A stretch of DNA of 64,000 nt, from assembly GCF_002095535.1 (NCBI RefSeq), contig NZ_MLJI01000003.1:62001-126000 (forward strand), given 5' to 3'. Made by a program: the position numbers and the translations under genes. Positions 17,019 to 25,993 of this stretch are shown here, one piece after another; the stretch's first letter is position 1; each line of letters begins with the position of its first letter. The stretch comes from Pantoea cypripedii (lineage in GTDB: Bacteria > Pseudomonadota > Gammaproteobacteria > Enterobacterales > Enterobacteriaceae). The notes beneath the pieces were generated by a model. That model worked only from the letters and a program-made list of their open reading frames with translations. It did no database searches and was not told the DNA's origin.

Positions 17019-18037
17019 GCGTCACCTCCGCGACCGATGCGTGGGTCGATCCACAGGTAGATCAGATCCACCGCCAGATTGACCAGCACATAAACAAAAG
17101 ACACCACCACGGCAAAACCCATCACTGCCGGGAAATCGAGTGCCTGGATGGAGGCCACCACCCACGCGCCCATGCCGGGCCAGGAAAATACCGTTTCGGT
17201 CAGCACGGCACCATACAACAGGTCACCCAACGCCAGACCCAGTACCGTGACTGAGGGGATCAGCGCGTTCGGCAATGCGTAACGCAGGATAATCACCCGG
17301 TTCGGTAAACCGCTGGCGCGCGCGGTGCGGATATAGTCTTCGCTGAGTTGTTCCAGCATCGCACCACGAATCTGGCGCGCGACAATGCCAAGATGAACAA
17401 AGGCCAGCGTCAGCGAGGGCAGAATCAGATGCTGCACCGCATTGAAAAACACCTCACTGTCGCCTGCCAGCAGGGCATCGATAGTGTAAAAGCCGGTGAC
17501 ACGCGCGGGCGGATCAAGCCAGTCATCCAGCCGTCCGCCCCCTGGCAACAGTTGCAGATGCCCGTAGAACAGCACAATCACCCCCAGCCCGAGCCAGAAG
17601 GCCGGGGTCGAGATGCCGGTGATAGCCAGCAGACGGACCAGATGGTCCAGCCAGCGATTGCGATACACCGCCGACAGCACGCCGAGCGGAATGCCAATCA
17701 GCAGTGCCAGCAACAACGCGCAGCAGGCCAGTTCCAGCGTGGCAGGAAAAAAGGTGCGCATCTCCTCCAGCACAGGACGACCGGTGCGGATCGAGGTGCC
17801 AAGATCGCCATGCAGTAAGGCCATCACATAGCGGCCGAACTGCACCCATAACGGTTGATCCAGCCCGAGTTGCTGGCGGATATGCTGCACAATCGCTTCA
17901 CTGGCGCGATCTCCGGCCAGCAGGCGCGCCGGATCGCCCGGTATCAGGTGCGAGATAATAAAGGTGATCACGCAGACCCCAGCGACCACCAGGACAAGTC
18001 CCCAGCAGCGCTGGCGCAAAATTTGCCAGAGTGTCAT
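17015..18037 (-). CDS. ddpB: Peptide ABC transporter permease (DppB/DdpB type)
   Basis: 340 residues. The N-terminal helix is followed by ISHLIPGDPARLLAGD, the DppB/OppB signature. The docking loop IRTARASGLPNRVI is present before the last helices. Forms the channel with the DppC-like subunit. A strong hairpin (18050-18071) separates it from the binding-protein gene upstream. Confidence 0.85.
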   Translation of the reverse strand: MTLWQILRQRCWGLVLVVAGVCVITFIISHLIPGDPARLLAGDRASEAIVQHIRQQLGLDQPLWVQFGRYVMALLHGDLGTSIRTGRPVLEEMRTFFPATLELACCALLLALLIGIPLGVLSAVYRNRWLDHLVRLLAITGISTPAFWLGLGVIVLFYGHLQLLPGGGRLDDWLDPPARVTGFYTIDALLAGDSEVFFNAVQHLILPSLTLAFVHLGIVARQIRGAMLEQLSEDYIRTARASGLPNRVIILRYALPNALIPSVTVLGLALGDLLYGAVLTETVFSWPGMGAWVVASIQALDFPAVMGFAVVVSFVYVLVNLAVDLIYLWIDPRIGRGGDA

Positions 18038-18049
18038 CGGCGCTCCCTG

Positions 18050-18071
18050 ACGGCGTCGTTACCGACGCCGT
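18050..18071 (-). promoter_or_regulatory. Intercistronic hairpin between ddpA-like and ddpB-like genes
   Basis: Perfect 9-bp arms around a four-base loop, without a T-run. It lies just after the binding-protein stop. Such hairpins commonly protect the upstream mRNA and let the binding protein be made in excess over the permeases. Function inferred from position. Confidence 0.55.
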
Positions 18072-18083
18072 GTGTTAAGTTGC

Positions 18084-19649
18084 TTACTTACTCATGCTGG
18101 CGATGTTGAACACCTGTTCCAGCATCGGGTTAAAGACATAACCTTTGACCTGCTTGTTCATCGCCAGCTGGTAGTTCTTCTGGAACAGATAAACGTAGGC
18201 GGCTTCGTCGATGACGATCTTCTCGGCTTGCTGATAATCTTTGGTGCGGGCTTTTTGGTCGGTGGTTGCCAGCGCGCTTTTCATCAGCTTGTCCACTTCA
18301 GCGTTTTCATAGAAGGAACGGTTGCCCGGCAGGCCTTTCTTATCCGACTCGAACCAGTAGTTCATAAACATATAGGGGTCGGCGAAGTCCGGGCTCCAGT
18401 TACCGATGGCGATGTCGTAATCCCCTTTGCCAACGCGCTCGCGCATGGTGGCGTTCGCCAGTTTTTCCAGCTTCACGTTGACGCCAATCTTACTCAGGCT
18501 GGCCTGGGTCGAGAGGGCAATCGGCTCCCAGTTAGGATCGTTATCCGAATAGAGGAAAGTCAGGCTGGTGGGTTTCTGCGGTACTTTGTCCAGCGCGGCT
18601 TTGGCTTTCGCTTCATCCATGCTGTATTGCATGGCGGAGGCATCGTAACCCCACATCCCTTCGGGGATCGGGCCGCGCATCTGTTTACCGTAGCCGCTGA
18701 GAATGCCTTTTACCATGCCCTGATAATCAGTCGCCCAGGAGACGGCACGACGCAGATCGACCTGACTCATCGGCCCCTTACCGTTGTTGAGGTAGAGGTA
18801 AGTCACGCGCAGCGACGGATATTCCGCTACCTCGACTTTGCCTTCCTGTTTCAGGGCGGTGAGTTGATCGACCGGCAGTGAATCGGCGATATCGATATCG
18901 CCACGTGACAGTTGCAGACGGCGCGAGGCGCTTTCACCAATAATTTTTACCGAAACGCGTTTAAACGCCGGTTTGGCTCCGGCGTAATGCGGGTTCGGCA
19001 CCAGCACCAGCTGCTGGCCTTTCTGCCAGCTTTTCAGCATAAATGGGCCAGAACCGGCGGTATGCTCCGCCAGATAAGCACGGGCATCATCATCAGCGTG
19101 CGCTTTCAACACCGCCGGGTTAATGATCGAGGCACCATCATTCGCCAGGGTATACAGGAACGGGGCGAAAGGCTGGCTGAGGGTAAACGTCACTGTATGC
19201 GGATCGACCACGTCAATTTTCAGGTCAGCCGGGTAAGCCTCTGCCGGGCCTTGTTTGATTTTTAGCAGACGTTCAAACGACGCTTTCACCGCATCGGCGG
19301 TGACGGCGCTGCCATCATCAAATTTGGCGTTATCTTTGAGTTTGAAAGTCCAGATTTTCTGGTCTGCTGAGGCCTGCCAGCTGGCGGCCAGATCACCTTC
19401 TACTTCGGTAGACCCTTTGCCATCCACCGTTTTGTAGCGCACCAGACGCTGATAGGCCGGGTAGGTCACGGTCCAGTCGTTATTATCGATGGTGACCGCC
19501 GGATCGAGGGTTTGCGGATCGGCGGCTTTGCCGATCACCAGCATGTCTTTAGGCACAGCGGCCTGCACGGCAGCAGGTAAAGCCAGTGCCAGCGCGCTGG
19601 TCAAAAGGGCCGGGCGTAACAGCGAACGGAACAGGTGTGTCGTCTTCAT
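18084..19649 (-). CDS. ddpA: Periplasmic dipeptide/D-Ala-D-Ala-type binding protein
   Basis: 521 residues from the ATG at 19649, with GGAGC upstream. The reading from 19730 overlaps ddpX and is rejected. Signal peptide of about 31 residues ending AVQA. The SBP family 5 body contains DPQTLDPA near the N-terminus and FKLKDNAKFDDGSAVTADAV. It delivers a peptide-like ligand to the DdpBCDF-like transporter. The VanX-type dipeptidase gene 19 bp upstream suggests that D-Ala-D-Ala or a related dipeptide is carried, but family-5 proteins are versatile. Confidence 0.85.
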   Translation of the reverse strand: MKTTHLFRSLLRPALLTSALALALPAAVQAAVPKDMLVIGKAADPQTLDPAVTIDNNDWTVTYPAYQRLVRYKTVDGKGSTEVEGDLAASWQASADQKIWTFKLKDNAKFDDGSAVTADAVKASFERLLKIKQGPAEAYPADLKIDVVDPHTVTFTLSQPFAPFLYTLANDGASIINPAVLKAHADDDARAYLAEHTAGSGPFMLKSWQKGQQLVLVPNPHYAGAKPAFKRVSVKIIGESASRRLQLSRGDIDIADSLPVDQLTALKQEGKVEVAEYPSLRVTYLYLNNGKGPMSQVDLRRAVSWATDYQGMVKGILSGYGKQMRGPIPEGMWGYDASAMQYSMDEAKAKAALDKVPQKPTSLTFLYSDNDPNWEPIALSTQASLSKIGVNVKLEKLANATMRERVGKGDYDIAIGNWSPDFADPYMFMNYWFESDKKGLPGNRSFYENAEVDKLMKSALATTDQKARTKDYQQAEKIVIDEAAYVYLFQKNYQLAMNKQVKGYVFNPMLEQVFNIASMSK

Positions 19650-19668
19650 CGCAAAGCTCCAGTTAACA

Positions 19669-20238
19669 TTAAAGAAAGGTGTTGTCGTAACAGGAAAAAC
19701 GATCGTCCAGCAGCGGGTAACGCAGCGCATCAGGTAGTTCGAAATGCCACCATTCGCTGCTCATGCCAACAAAGCCGCCGCCAAACATAATCGCGTTGAG
19801 TAACAAACGATTACGCTGTGCGGCAACCGGCACGGAAGGATGGTACTGATGAGAACGTTCATGCATCTCATCAAAACCCGCACCCATATCGAGGATCTGC
19901 CCCTGTGGGTCCATCAGCGTGAGGTCGATGGCGACGCCACGACTGTGATTGGAACCGAGGGTGAGATCGGCGACATATTGCGGGTCGGGACAGGCTTGCC
20001 ACAGCAACGCCTGCGCCTGGCGCGGACGATAAGCGTCATAGATGCGCAGTTGCAGACCGGCCAGCGCGGCAATGGCGAGGCTTTTTTCCAGCGCGGCAAC
20101 GGCGTCGGGATGCAGCAGGCAGCGCGCTTCGCGGTAGATGGGGCGTCCGGTGATGTTATCGTCCGTGGCGTATTTCAGATCGATCAGCAACTCAGGAAAA
20201 TGCTGCGCGAGATCGACCAGTTCACAATTGTCAGACAT
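19669..20238 (-). CDS. ddpX: D-alanyl-D-alanine dipeptidase (VanX/DdpX family)
   Basis: 189 residues. Zinc dipeptidase that hydrolyses D-Ala-D-Ala. Zinc ligands H98 and D105 (SNHSRGVAID) and H165, the catalytic base E162 (EWWH) and the transition-state arginine R71 (DAYRPR) line up with VanX. No signal peptide, so it acts in the cytoplasm on imported dipeptide. It lies between the RpiR-type regulator (8 bp) and the binding protein (19 bp) on the same strand. The arrangement resembles E. coli ddpXABCDF, used for D-Ala-D-Ala as a nutrient. Confidence 0.92.
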   Translation of the reverse strand: MSDNCELVDLAQHFPELLIDLKYATDDNITGRPIYREARCLLHPDAVAALEKSLAIAALAGLQLRIYDAYRPRQAQALLWQACPDPQYVADLTLGSNHSRGVAIDLTLMDPQGQILDMGAGFDEMHERSHQYHPSVPVAAQRNRLLLNAIMFGGGFVGMSSEWWHFELPDALRYPLLDDRFSCYDNTFL

Positions 20239-20246
20239 AGCAATCC

Positions 20247-21113
20247 TTAACGTTCAAATTGACCAAATTCCTGCTGCAACTGGCGATTGGTCGCCAGGCG
20301 GGTGGCAAGGCCATCGCCCAGTTGATCGACCACACCCGAGAGCAGCAGATTAAACAGGCAGGAGATCGGTGCCAGCGAATCCCAGAAGTGGCCGGTATCG
20401 GTTTTCACCTGCAATAAATCCAGCGGATAGTCCCGCGCCCACGGGCACCAGATATCGGTGATCAACGCCAGCCCAACCTGTTGTTCGCTGGCGACGCGAC
20501 AATACTGGCGTGCGATGGCGGAGTAAGCGCGCGTATCGGTAATCACCACATAGGGGCGCTCAAAACCTGAATTGAGTGATTCCACCCAGCTGCCAGACAG
20601 CCCCTCGGCGTAGCTGACGCGTGGACGCAAATATTCCAGATGGCTGAAAAAGGCGTTGGCGATACCACGCGTGGACTGAATGCCGAGAACAAACACCGCA
20701 TCGGCGTGGGTGAGTTGCTGCACCACGCGCTGGAAGACTTCGCTCTGCGCCAGTTGATAAACGTGCTGGATGGCATCCAGCTCCAGATCCAGCGACTGTT
20801 GCGAACGACGCGGTAAATGATTTTGCTGCTGCCAGGCGTCAAGGCGCTCGTTCATGCCCCAGGCCTGATAGGGGATGGCAGGCAGGTCGCGCAGGCTTTT
20901 TTTCACATCGTCGAGGTTGCGATAACCGAGTTTGCGCAGATAGCGGCCCACGGTGATGCCGGTGGTGCCGGTGGCGTGCGCGATGCTGTCCGCCGTTTCA
21001 AACGGAATCTGTGCGCTGTGCGTCAGTAACCAGCTGGCAATGCGCCGGGCGCTGGGCGTCTGCTGGTTGAAACTGGCTTCAATGCGGGCGATCAATTCGG
21101 GTTTTGCAGTCAT
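20247..21113 (-). CDS. MurR/RpiR-family transcriptional regulator with SIS domain
   Basis: 288 residues. The N-terminal helix-turn-helix region (about 1-75) includes TTGITVGRYLRKLGY. The SIS domain (about 115-250) carries FVLGIQSTRG and VVITD segments and normally binds a phosphorylated sugar or amino sugar. It is the first gene of the ddp-like operon and probably controls it. E. coli ddp lacks such a regulator, so control by a cell-wall amino-sugar phosphate is an attractive inference. Confidence 0.88.
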   Translation of the reverse strand: MTAKPELIARIEASFNQQTPSARRIASWLLTHSAQIPFETADSIAHATGTTGITVGRYLRKLGYRNLDDVKKSLRDLPAIPYQAWGMNERLDAWQQQNHLPRRSQQSLDLELDAIQHVYQLAQSEVFQRVVQQLTHADAVFVLGIQSTRGIANAFFSHLEYLRPRVSYAEGLSGSWVESLNSGFERPYVVITDTRAYSAIARQYCRVASEQQVGLALITDIWCPWARDYPLDLLQVKTDTGHFWDSLAPISCLFNLLLSGVVDQLGDGLATRLATNRQLQQEFGQFER

Positions 21114-21453
21114 CGCGGCCTCCGTGTTAGCGGGCTGTCATCGGCTGACATCCTGTTAGTTGAATAACAATGCAGAACGCGTGCCAATGCCGCAGGGCGC
21201 AGAAAACCTGCGAAATGACGGCGGAGTGAATTAACAACAGATCAACATTTGTGCAGCGTAGTTCACTTTTGGTGCAACACGGCAGGAGGTGAAGACGATT
21301 CTGTGCGGCGGGTCAGACATTTTTTACATCGCTCACCGCAAAGCGCGTATTGGTTATTTTTTGTTCCGAATTAAATTCTATTCTGACGCAAATCAATAAA
21401 ACTTATATCTGATGGCTCAACCATGGAGATCAAATCACAGATGAGAGGAGGTT
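21114..21453. other. 340-bp intergenic region between the ddp-like operon and a small DNA-binding gene
   Basis: Divergent control region. I see no further gene, strong terminator or repeat. The AT-rich stretch at about 21350-21410 probably holds the promoter of the gene at 21454, and the region next to 21114 that of the ddp-like operon. Confidence 0.5.
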
Positions 21454-21672
21454 ATGATGCGTAACTCAGTCATGACGTTGCCGGAAATGGCACGCTATCT
21501 GGGGGTTCCGCCAGCGACCTTAGCGCGGGCGATTTGCAATCGCGGTACGCTGGAGAGACTCCCGCTACCAGAAGCGGTAGACGAAGATGTGCCCCTGTCG
21601 CGCCGTTGCTGGTTCCCGCATGACGTAAGGCAATTCCGCCATGCGCTGCAACGGGCAAAACATGGGGGCTAG
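21454..21672 (+). CDS. Small helix-turn-helix protein (excisionase/AlpA-like fold suspected)
   Basis: 72 residues with a strong Shine-Dalgarno (AGAGGAGG) directly before tandem ATG codons at 21454 and 21457. Residues about 8-35 (LPEMARYLGVPPATLARAIC) read as a DNA-binding helix-turn-helix of the winged excisionase/MerR type. A basic tail follows (RQFRHALQRAKHGG). No integrase or phage gene is nearby, so a role as a local regulator is more likely than excision. Family assignment is tentative. Confidence 0.55.
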   Translation: MMRNSVMTLPEMARYLGVPPATLARAICNRGTLERLPLPEAVDEDVPLSRRCWFPHDVRQFRHALQRAKHGG

Positions 21673-21864
21673 TCACGCGCAAACATACTCCCGAGTGTTG
21701 GGAGAGGGGTGAGGTAATGGTTGATGTGGCCTCACCCTGAAAGCGCCTGAATCCCCGCCGATGACGAATATCTGAGAACTTCCCTGCCTGATTTTTTCCT
21801 GACTATTTCCCGGACACCTGGACTTTCATCCATAGCACTGACAAAACATTGAGTCGGTCAGGGA

Positions 21865-21884
21865 CGGGTCTGCCGACAGACCCG
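21865..21884 (+). promoter_or_regulatory. Strong hairpin in the leader of the cysteine-desulfurase gene unit
   Basis: An 8-bp GC-rich perfect stem with a CCGA loop, 42 bases before the start codon at 21926 and without a T-run. Another inverted repeat (GGGTGAGG/CCTCACCC) lies near 21705-21740. They may control the mRNA leader. No function can be assigned. Confidence 0.4.
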
Positions 21885-21925
21885 ACGGTGGTATGACGCC
21901 ATAAACGCACAAGGAAATCGATCAT

Positions 21926-22642
21926 ATGGATTTGAAACAGCCAGGTCTCTGTATCCTCGCGGGAAATTCGCGTGCTAGCCGGGATACTCATGGGAATATC
22001 GTCGTCGAAGCACAACTGCGGGCATTCGACGCGGCCTTACACCTGGCAAGGCAGGTGTTGGATAGCGGCAAACCGCTGCCAGGTCTTTCTGTTGCCTTCG
22101 ATCACCAGGGTATTTTTCGTCTCCAGTTCCTGGCAGAAAATCTCACCAACAGCCAAAAACGGCATCCCCGGTTAAGCCATCTGCATCCATCAATCCAGCA
22201 CATTTTTTTGCCCGTGGCGGAAAAACACCGCATCGCGCTCAGTGATATTCACGCGATACATGAGGATTCCGCCCGGCAGCATCTGACGCATACCCTCAAC
22301 ACCCAGGAATTACCGGAAAGGCTTGTCCGCAGGATGCGCAGTGGGTCAGTTGACGCGCCCGAATCAAGCCAAAAACTCACCTGCGCCGCTATTACCACAG
22401 AATATTTTGCGCGGGCTGCTGATAACGGTTACGGCCAGGATTCTCGTTTGGAAGTGTTCTTTGAGCCGTGTGCCTGGTCCGAAAGCCTGGCGTATGTGCG
22501 TGGACTCCAGCTCAGCCATCTGCTGGGCGTATCCGCCAGCATTCGCCTTAATCTGGTGGATGTGTCAGGTCTCATTAGTCAGGGAGAGTGGATCACTCCC
22601 CGACCGCTGGTACAGGAAATGCCATCAGTCCCTCATGCATGA
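21926..22642 (+). CDS. Unrecognised 238-aa protein linked to a cysteine desulfurase
   Basis: I do not recognise this family. It has no signal peptide or membrane helix, is rich in His and Leu, and has only a few cysteines (C9, C152 and C179). The start has AAGGAA about nine bases upstream. The region around LEVFFEPCAWSESLAYVRG and GVSASIRLNLVDVSGLI is the most ordered-looking part. The cysteine desulfurase gene begins 14 bp after its stop with its own good ribosome site, so the two and the MFS transporter behind them are very likely one operon. It could accept or use the mobilised sulfur, but nothing in the sequence proves that. Confidence 0.7.
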   Translation: MDLKQPGLCILAGNSRASRDTHGNIVVEAQLRAFDAALHLARQVLDSGKPLPGLSVAFDHQGIFRLQFLAENLTNSQKRHPRLSHLHPSIQHIFLPVAEKHRIALSDIHAIHEDSARQHLTHTLNTQELPERLVRRMRSGSVDAPESSQKLTCAAITTEYFARAADNGYGQDSRLEVFFEPCAWSESLAYVRGLQLSHLLGVSASIRLNLVDVSGLISQGEWITPRPLVQEMPSVPHA

Positions 22643-22656
22643 GCAAGGAGATCATC

Positions 22657-23856
22657 ATGTATAGCGCTTCCCACCCCATTTATCTGGATAACAACGCCAC
22701 TACGGCACTCGACCCTCAGGTTTTGCAGGCCATGATGCCCTGGCTAACCCACAAGTATGGCAATGCGGCCAGCACCAGCCATTGCTTCGGCTGGGAAGCC
22801 CGCCAGGCCGTGGAACAGGCCAGGGCGGTTATCGCCAGCATGCTAAATGCCGCCAGCCCGGCCGATATCATTTTCACCTCTGGAGCAACGGAAGCGATCA
22901 ATCTGGCGCTGACCGGACTGCAATTTCAGCCAGGCAAAGGGCACATCATTACCTCGCTGATAGAGCATAAAGCGGTGCTGGATTGCTGTGAACGTCTCGC
23001 TGCTCGCGGCATGACGGTGACTTATCTTCAGCCGCAACCTGACGGCATCATCAGCCCCGACGCCCTGATGGAGGCGATCAGACCCGATACCGCGCTGGTT
23101 TCGATCATGGCGGCGAATAATGAAATCGGCACGCTGCAAAATATCACGGCAATCGGCGCATTGTGTCATGAACGGGGCATTCTGTTTCACACCGACACGA
23201 CCCAGGCGTTTGGCAAAATTGCGCTTGATGTGCAGCGTATGCACATCAGTCTGGCCGCTGTTTCTGCCCACAAAATATACGGGCCGAAAGGTATCGGTGC
23301 ACTCTACATCAATACAGCAGATGCGCGTTTGCAACTCTCGCCGTTGATTGTCGGCGGTGGGCATGAATGGGGATTGCGTTCCGGCACGCTGAATGTGCCG
23401 GGAATCGTCGGTTTTGGCTATGCAGCAAAGCTGGCAATGGATTATTTACCCGCAGAGTCGGAACGACTACGCAATTTACGCAACCAGCTGAAACACAGCC
23501 TTGTAGAAACGATCCCGGATACGCAGGTCAATGGTCATCCCGATGCCTGTTTACCTGGTTTGCTCAACATTGCTTTCTCTGGCGTTGATGCCAGCTCGCT
23601 GCTGCTCGAACTGCCAGACATTGCCCTGTCTTCCGGATCAGCCTGCACATCCGCCCGCCAGGCCCCGTCTCATGTACTTGAGGCTATCGGGACCAGCAAT
23701 GCGCAGATACAGGCCAGTGTGCGTATCGGGATCGGGCGATTTAATAACGAAGATGAAATGGTTTATGTCGGCCAGCGCCTGGCGCAGGCGGTGAAAACGC
23801 TGAGGTCAATGTCTCCACTGCTATCCGCTATCGCCGCCACTCAGGGAGGGGAATAA
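22657..23856 (+). CDS. IscS/NifS-like cysteine desulfurase
   Basis: 399 residues. The ATG at 22657 has AAGGAG six bases upstream. PLP enzyme removing sulfur from cysteine as a protein persulfide. The PLP lysine is K206 (SAHK), H104 lies in the EHK segment, and the persulfide cysteine is C330 in SSGSACTS, the group I (IscS/NifS) loop. No isc, suf or tRNA-thiolation genes are nearby. It lies between an unknown protein and an MFS exporter, pointing to sulfur supply for a dedicated pathway rather than housekeeping Fe-S assembly. That reading is inference. Confidence 0.9.
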   Translation: MYSASHPIYLDNNATTALDPQVLQAMMPWLTHKYGNAASTSHCFGWEARQAVEQARAVIASMLNAASPADIIFTSGATEAINLALTGLQFQPGKGHIITSLIEHKAVLDCCERLAARGMTVTYLQPQPDGIISPDALMEAIRPDTALVSIMAANNEIGTLQNITAIGALCHERGILFHTDTTQAFGKIALDVQRMHISLAAVSAHKIYGPKGIGALYINTADARLQLSPLIVGGGHEWGLRSGTLNVPGIVGFGYAAKLAMDYLPAESERLRNLRNQLKHSLVETIPDTQVNGHPDACLPGLLNIAFSGVDASSLLLELPDIALSSGSACTSARQAPSHVLEAIGTSNAQIQASVRIGIGRFNNEDEMVYVGQRLAQAVKTLRSMSPLLSAIAATQGGE

Positions 23857-23858
23857 AC

Positions 23859-25037
23859 ATGCGTAGCACCTCTCTGCCATTTATCCTGCTGGGAACGTTG
23901 TTTACCGCTGGAGGATACGGCGGCACTTTCCTGATTTCTGCCTGGTTCCATGCCCAGGGTGGCAGTGATATTGATACCGGAAATGCCCTCAGCGTGGCAT
24001 TGGTTGGCACGCTGATGGGCGTCCCGCTGGTCGGCTGGTGTGCCGGGAGAATTGATGCGGCCAGGCTGGCCGCAGTGGCTGCACTGGTGCTGGCCGGAGG
24101 ATATGTGCTGCTGGGCAACCTGCCCGGTCTGAATCCGAATTATCTGCCCCGAGTGGCAACGCTGCTGATGGGGCTGGGGTGGGGCATGTTTTACCTTGCC
24201 GCACCGCTGGCGTTATCGGAGCGTCTGACTGATGCTGAGCGCGGGTCCGGCTTTACGCTGTTTAGCGCCTTTCAGATGACCGGGATTTGCGGCAGCCCGG
24301 TGTTGCTGGGGGCGGGGATGGTGTACGCGGGATTATCGTTGCAAACGACGTTTCTTTGTGTCGCCGCGATGGGGGGTGTGGCTTGCCTGCTGCTGCTGAT
24401 CTTTGGCTCCAGGGAACCGCGACCAGGCGTTGAACGGGCTTTGCGCCCCTGGGTGCGGAAGTTGCCTGCGCTGGTGACGGGAGCCGCGTTGCGCCCGGTG
24501 ATGATGGTCGGTCTCGGTGGGGCGGTGTTCTCCGGCATGATGGCGTTTCAGGTGTCTCTGACGGCAGGAACCCACGCCAGCGCAGGCACTTTTTTCACCG
24601 TCCACGCGGTGACTGCCGTGGTCGCCCGCCTGTTGCTGGTGCGGCGTTTACCTGGCTGGCCACGCTTGCCACTGATGGTGGGGTTGCTGGGGTGCCTGAT
24701 TGCGGGGTTGATTTGTCTGCTGGGGCTGGCAATCCATCCGGCATTCCAGATTGCGGCCGGGATGTTGACCGGTGCCGGTTATGGTCTGCTCTATCCGGTG
24801 ATTCAGACCTGGGCGGTTAACGACTCACCGCCGCCGGATCGCCACGCCGCCCTGACATGGTTTGTGGTGTCATATTTTGTCGGCATATTTGGTTTTCCGG
24901 TTTTCGGCGGTTGGCTGCTGGTGACCGCAGGCAAAAACGCGTTTGTCTGGTCGCTGGTGCTGCTGGCGCTGCTGGAACTTGTGGTCGCAGTGGTAAGAAA
25001 ACCACGACCAGGGCGCATGCTAACCCTGAGCGATTAA
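23859..25037 (+). CDS. MFS transporter, third gene of the desulfurase unit
   Basis: 392 residues with about 12 hydrophobic helices. The start is 2 bp after the cysteine desulfurase stop, with GGGAGGGG upstream, so it is co-transcribed. Family features include the GWCAGRIDAARL loop and the LLMGLGWGMFYLAAPLAL helix. It is most likely an exporter of a small molecule made by the unit, or an importer of its precursor. The 3' end overlaps the convergent XRE-regulator gene by 18 bp. Confidence 0.8.
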   Translation: MRSTSLPFILLGTLFTAGGYGGTFLISAWFHAQGGSDIDTGNALSVALVGTLMGVPLVGWCAGRIDAARLAAVAALVLAGGYVLLGNLPGLNPNYLPRVATLLMGLGWGMFYLAAPLALSERLTDAERGSGFTLFSAFQMTGICGSPVLLGAGMVYAGLSLQTTFLCVAAMGGVACLLLLIFGSREPRPGVERALRPWVRKLPALVTGAALRPVMMVGLGGAVFSGMMAFQVSLTAGTHASAGTFFTVHAVTAVVARLLLVRRLPGWPRLPLMVGLLGCLIAGLICLLGLAIHPAFQIAAGMLTGAGYGLLYPVIQTWAVNDSPPPDRHAALTWFVVSYFVGIFGFPVFGGWLLVTAGKNAFVWSLVLLALLELVVAVVRKPRPGRMLTLSD

Positions 25038-25877
25038 CTGCTGCAATGACGCCGCACTGGCGGCATCGTCAGGCACATAAACCAGCAAACGGTCACCGTT
25101 GCGTGAGGCCGACCACCAGTTGTTCTGGCGCAACGTCATTTCACCCACGCTGGCGCGGTGAAAACGCTTCACGCGATTTTCCACTTTACCCAATTCATAA
25201 CGCTGCCAGGTCCGGCCAAACTCATCGGAACTGGCGAGCAGGCGGGCCAGAAAACTTTCCCAGTGAGGATCGCCGAGATGCTCGCCCATTTGTCCGCGAA
25301 ACATTGCTACCATTTGCGGCATCACTTCTTCCCAGTCCGCCATCGCTGCACGCCAGCCGGGATGATTGAACGCCAGCCAGATGCAGTTGCGATCCTCCAG
25401 TGAGATCTCCGCCATATTCACCCCCATCAACTGACACCAGGCGGCGTTATAACCCAGGATATCGAAACGCGGTGTTTCGATGATCGCCGGTAACTGGATA
25501 GCATCCAGCATTTGCTGATTGTGCTCGGCAATTTTGCAGCAGGCGGCAACCTCGCGCACCGAGGGCAGAATATGCCCGGCAAGGGAGAACAAATGCTGAG
25601 TCTCCACATCGTTGCATTGCAACGCCGTGGCGATGGCGGTGAGGGTTTTCGGCGAGGCCTTGATATCGCGCCCCTGTTCCAGCCAGGTGTACCAGGTAAC
25701 ACCCACATCGGCCAGCTGGGCCACTTCTTCCCGACGTAAACCCGGCGTGCGACGGTGGCGCATGCGCGGCAGTCCCAGCCGGTTCGGATCGAGGCTTTCC
25801 CGGCGTGTGCGCAGAAAAGTGCCGAGTAATTTACGGTTGTGATTGGCGGTGTTGCTGGCCAGTTGCGCGGTAATCAT
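25020..25877 (-). CDS. XRE-family regulator with MmyB-like ligand-binding domain
   Basis: 285 residues from the ATG at 25877, with AGGAG upstream. A TTG at 25895 is the alternative. The N-terminal helix-turn-helix RTPGLRREEVAQLADVGVTWYTWLEQGRD is the standard MmyB-type start, and the remaining 180 residues form the PAS-like ligand-binding domain, including the SLEDRN and HRASVGEMTL segments. Divergent from the DHA2 transporter at 25994, which it probably represses until a toxic substrate is sensed. Confidence 0.9.
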   Translation of the reverse strand: MITAQLASNTANHNRKLLGTFLRTRRESLDPNRLGLPRMRHRRTPGLRREEVAQLADVGVTWYTWLEQGRDIKASPKTLTAIATALQCNDVETQHLFSLAGHILPSVREVAACCKIAEHNQQMLDAIQLPAIIETPRFDILGYNAAWCQLMGVNMAEISLEDRNCIWLAFNHPGWRAAMADWEEVMPQMVAMFRGQMGEHLGDPHWESFLARLLASSDEFGRTWQRYELGKVENRVKRFHRASVGEMTLRQNNWWSASRNGDRLLVYVPDDAASAASLQQLIAQG

Positions 25878-25896
25878 CAGCGGAACTCCTGACAAG

Positions 25897-25939
25897 ACGG
25901 GTAGTATTTATACCATGATAAACAAGCACTGGTACCCGT
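25897..25939. promoter_or_regulatory. Inverted repeat in the regulator/exporter divergent promoter
   Basis: ACGGGTA (25897-25903) and TACCCGT (25933-25939) flank a 29-bp AT-rich core that itself contains GGTA/TACC arms. It lies between the regulator and exporter starts, so it is a candidate operator for the MmyB-like regulator. Confidence 0.4.
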
Positions 25940-25993
25940 TTAATGGTTGGGTAATGCTATGCTCCACTGCACACAAAAACAAGGGCAAAACCG

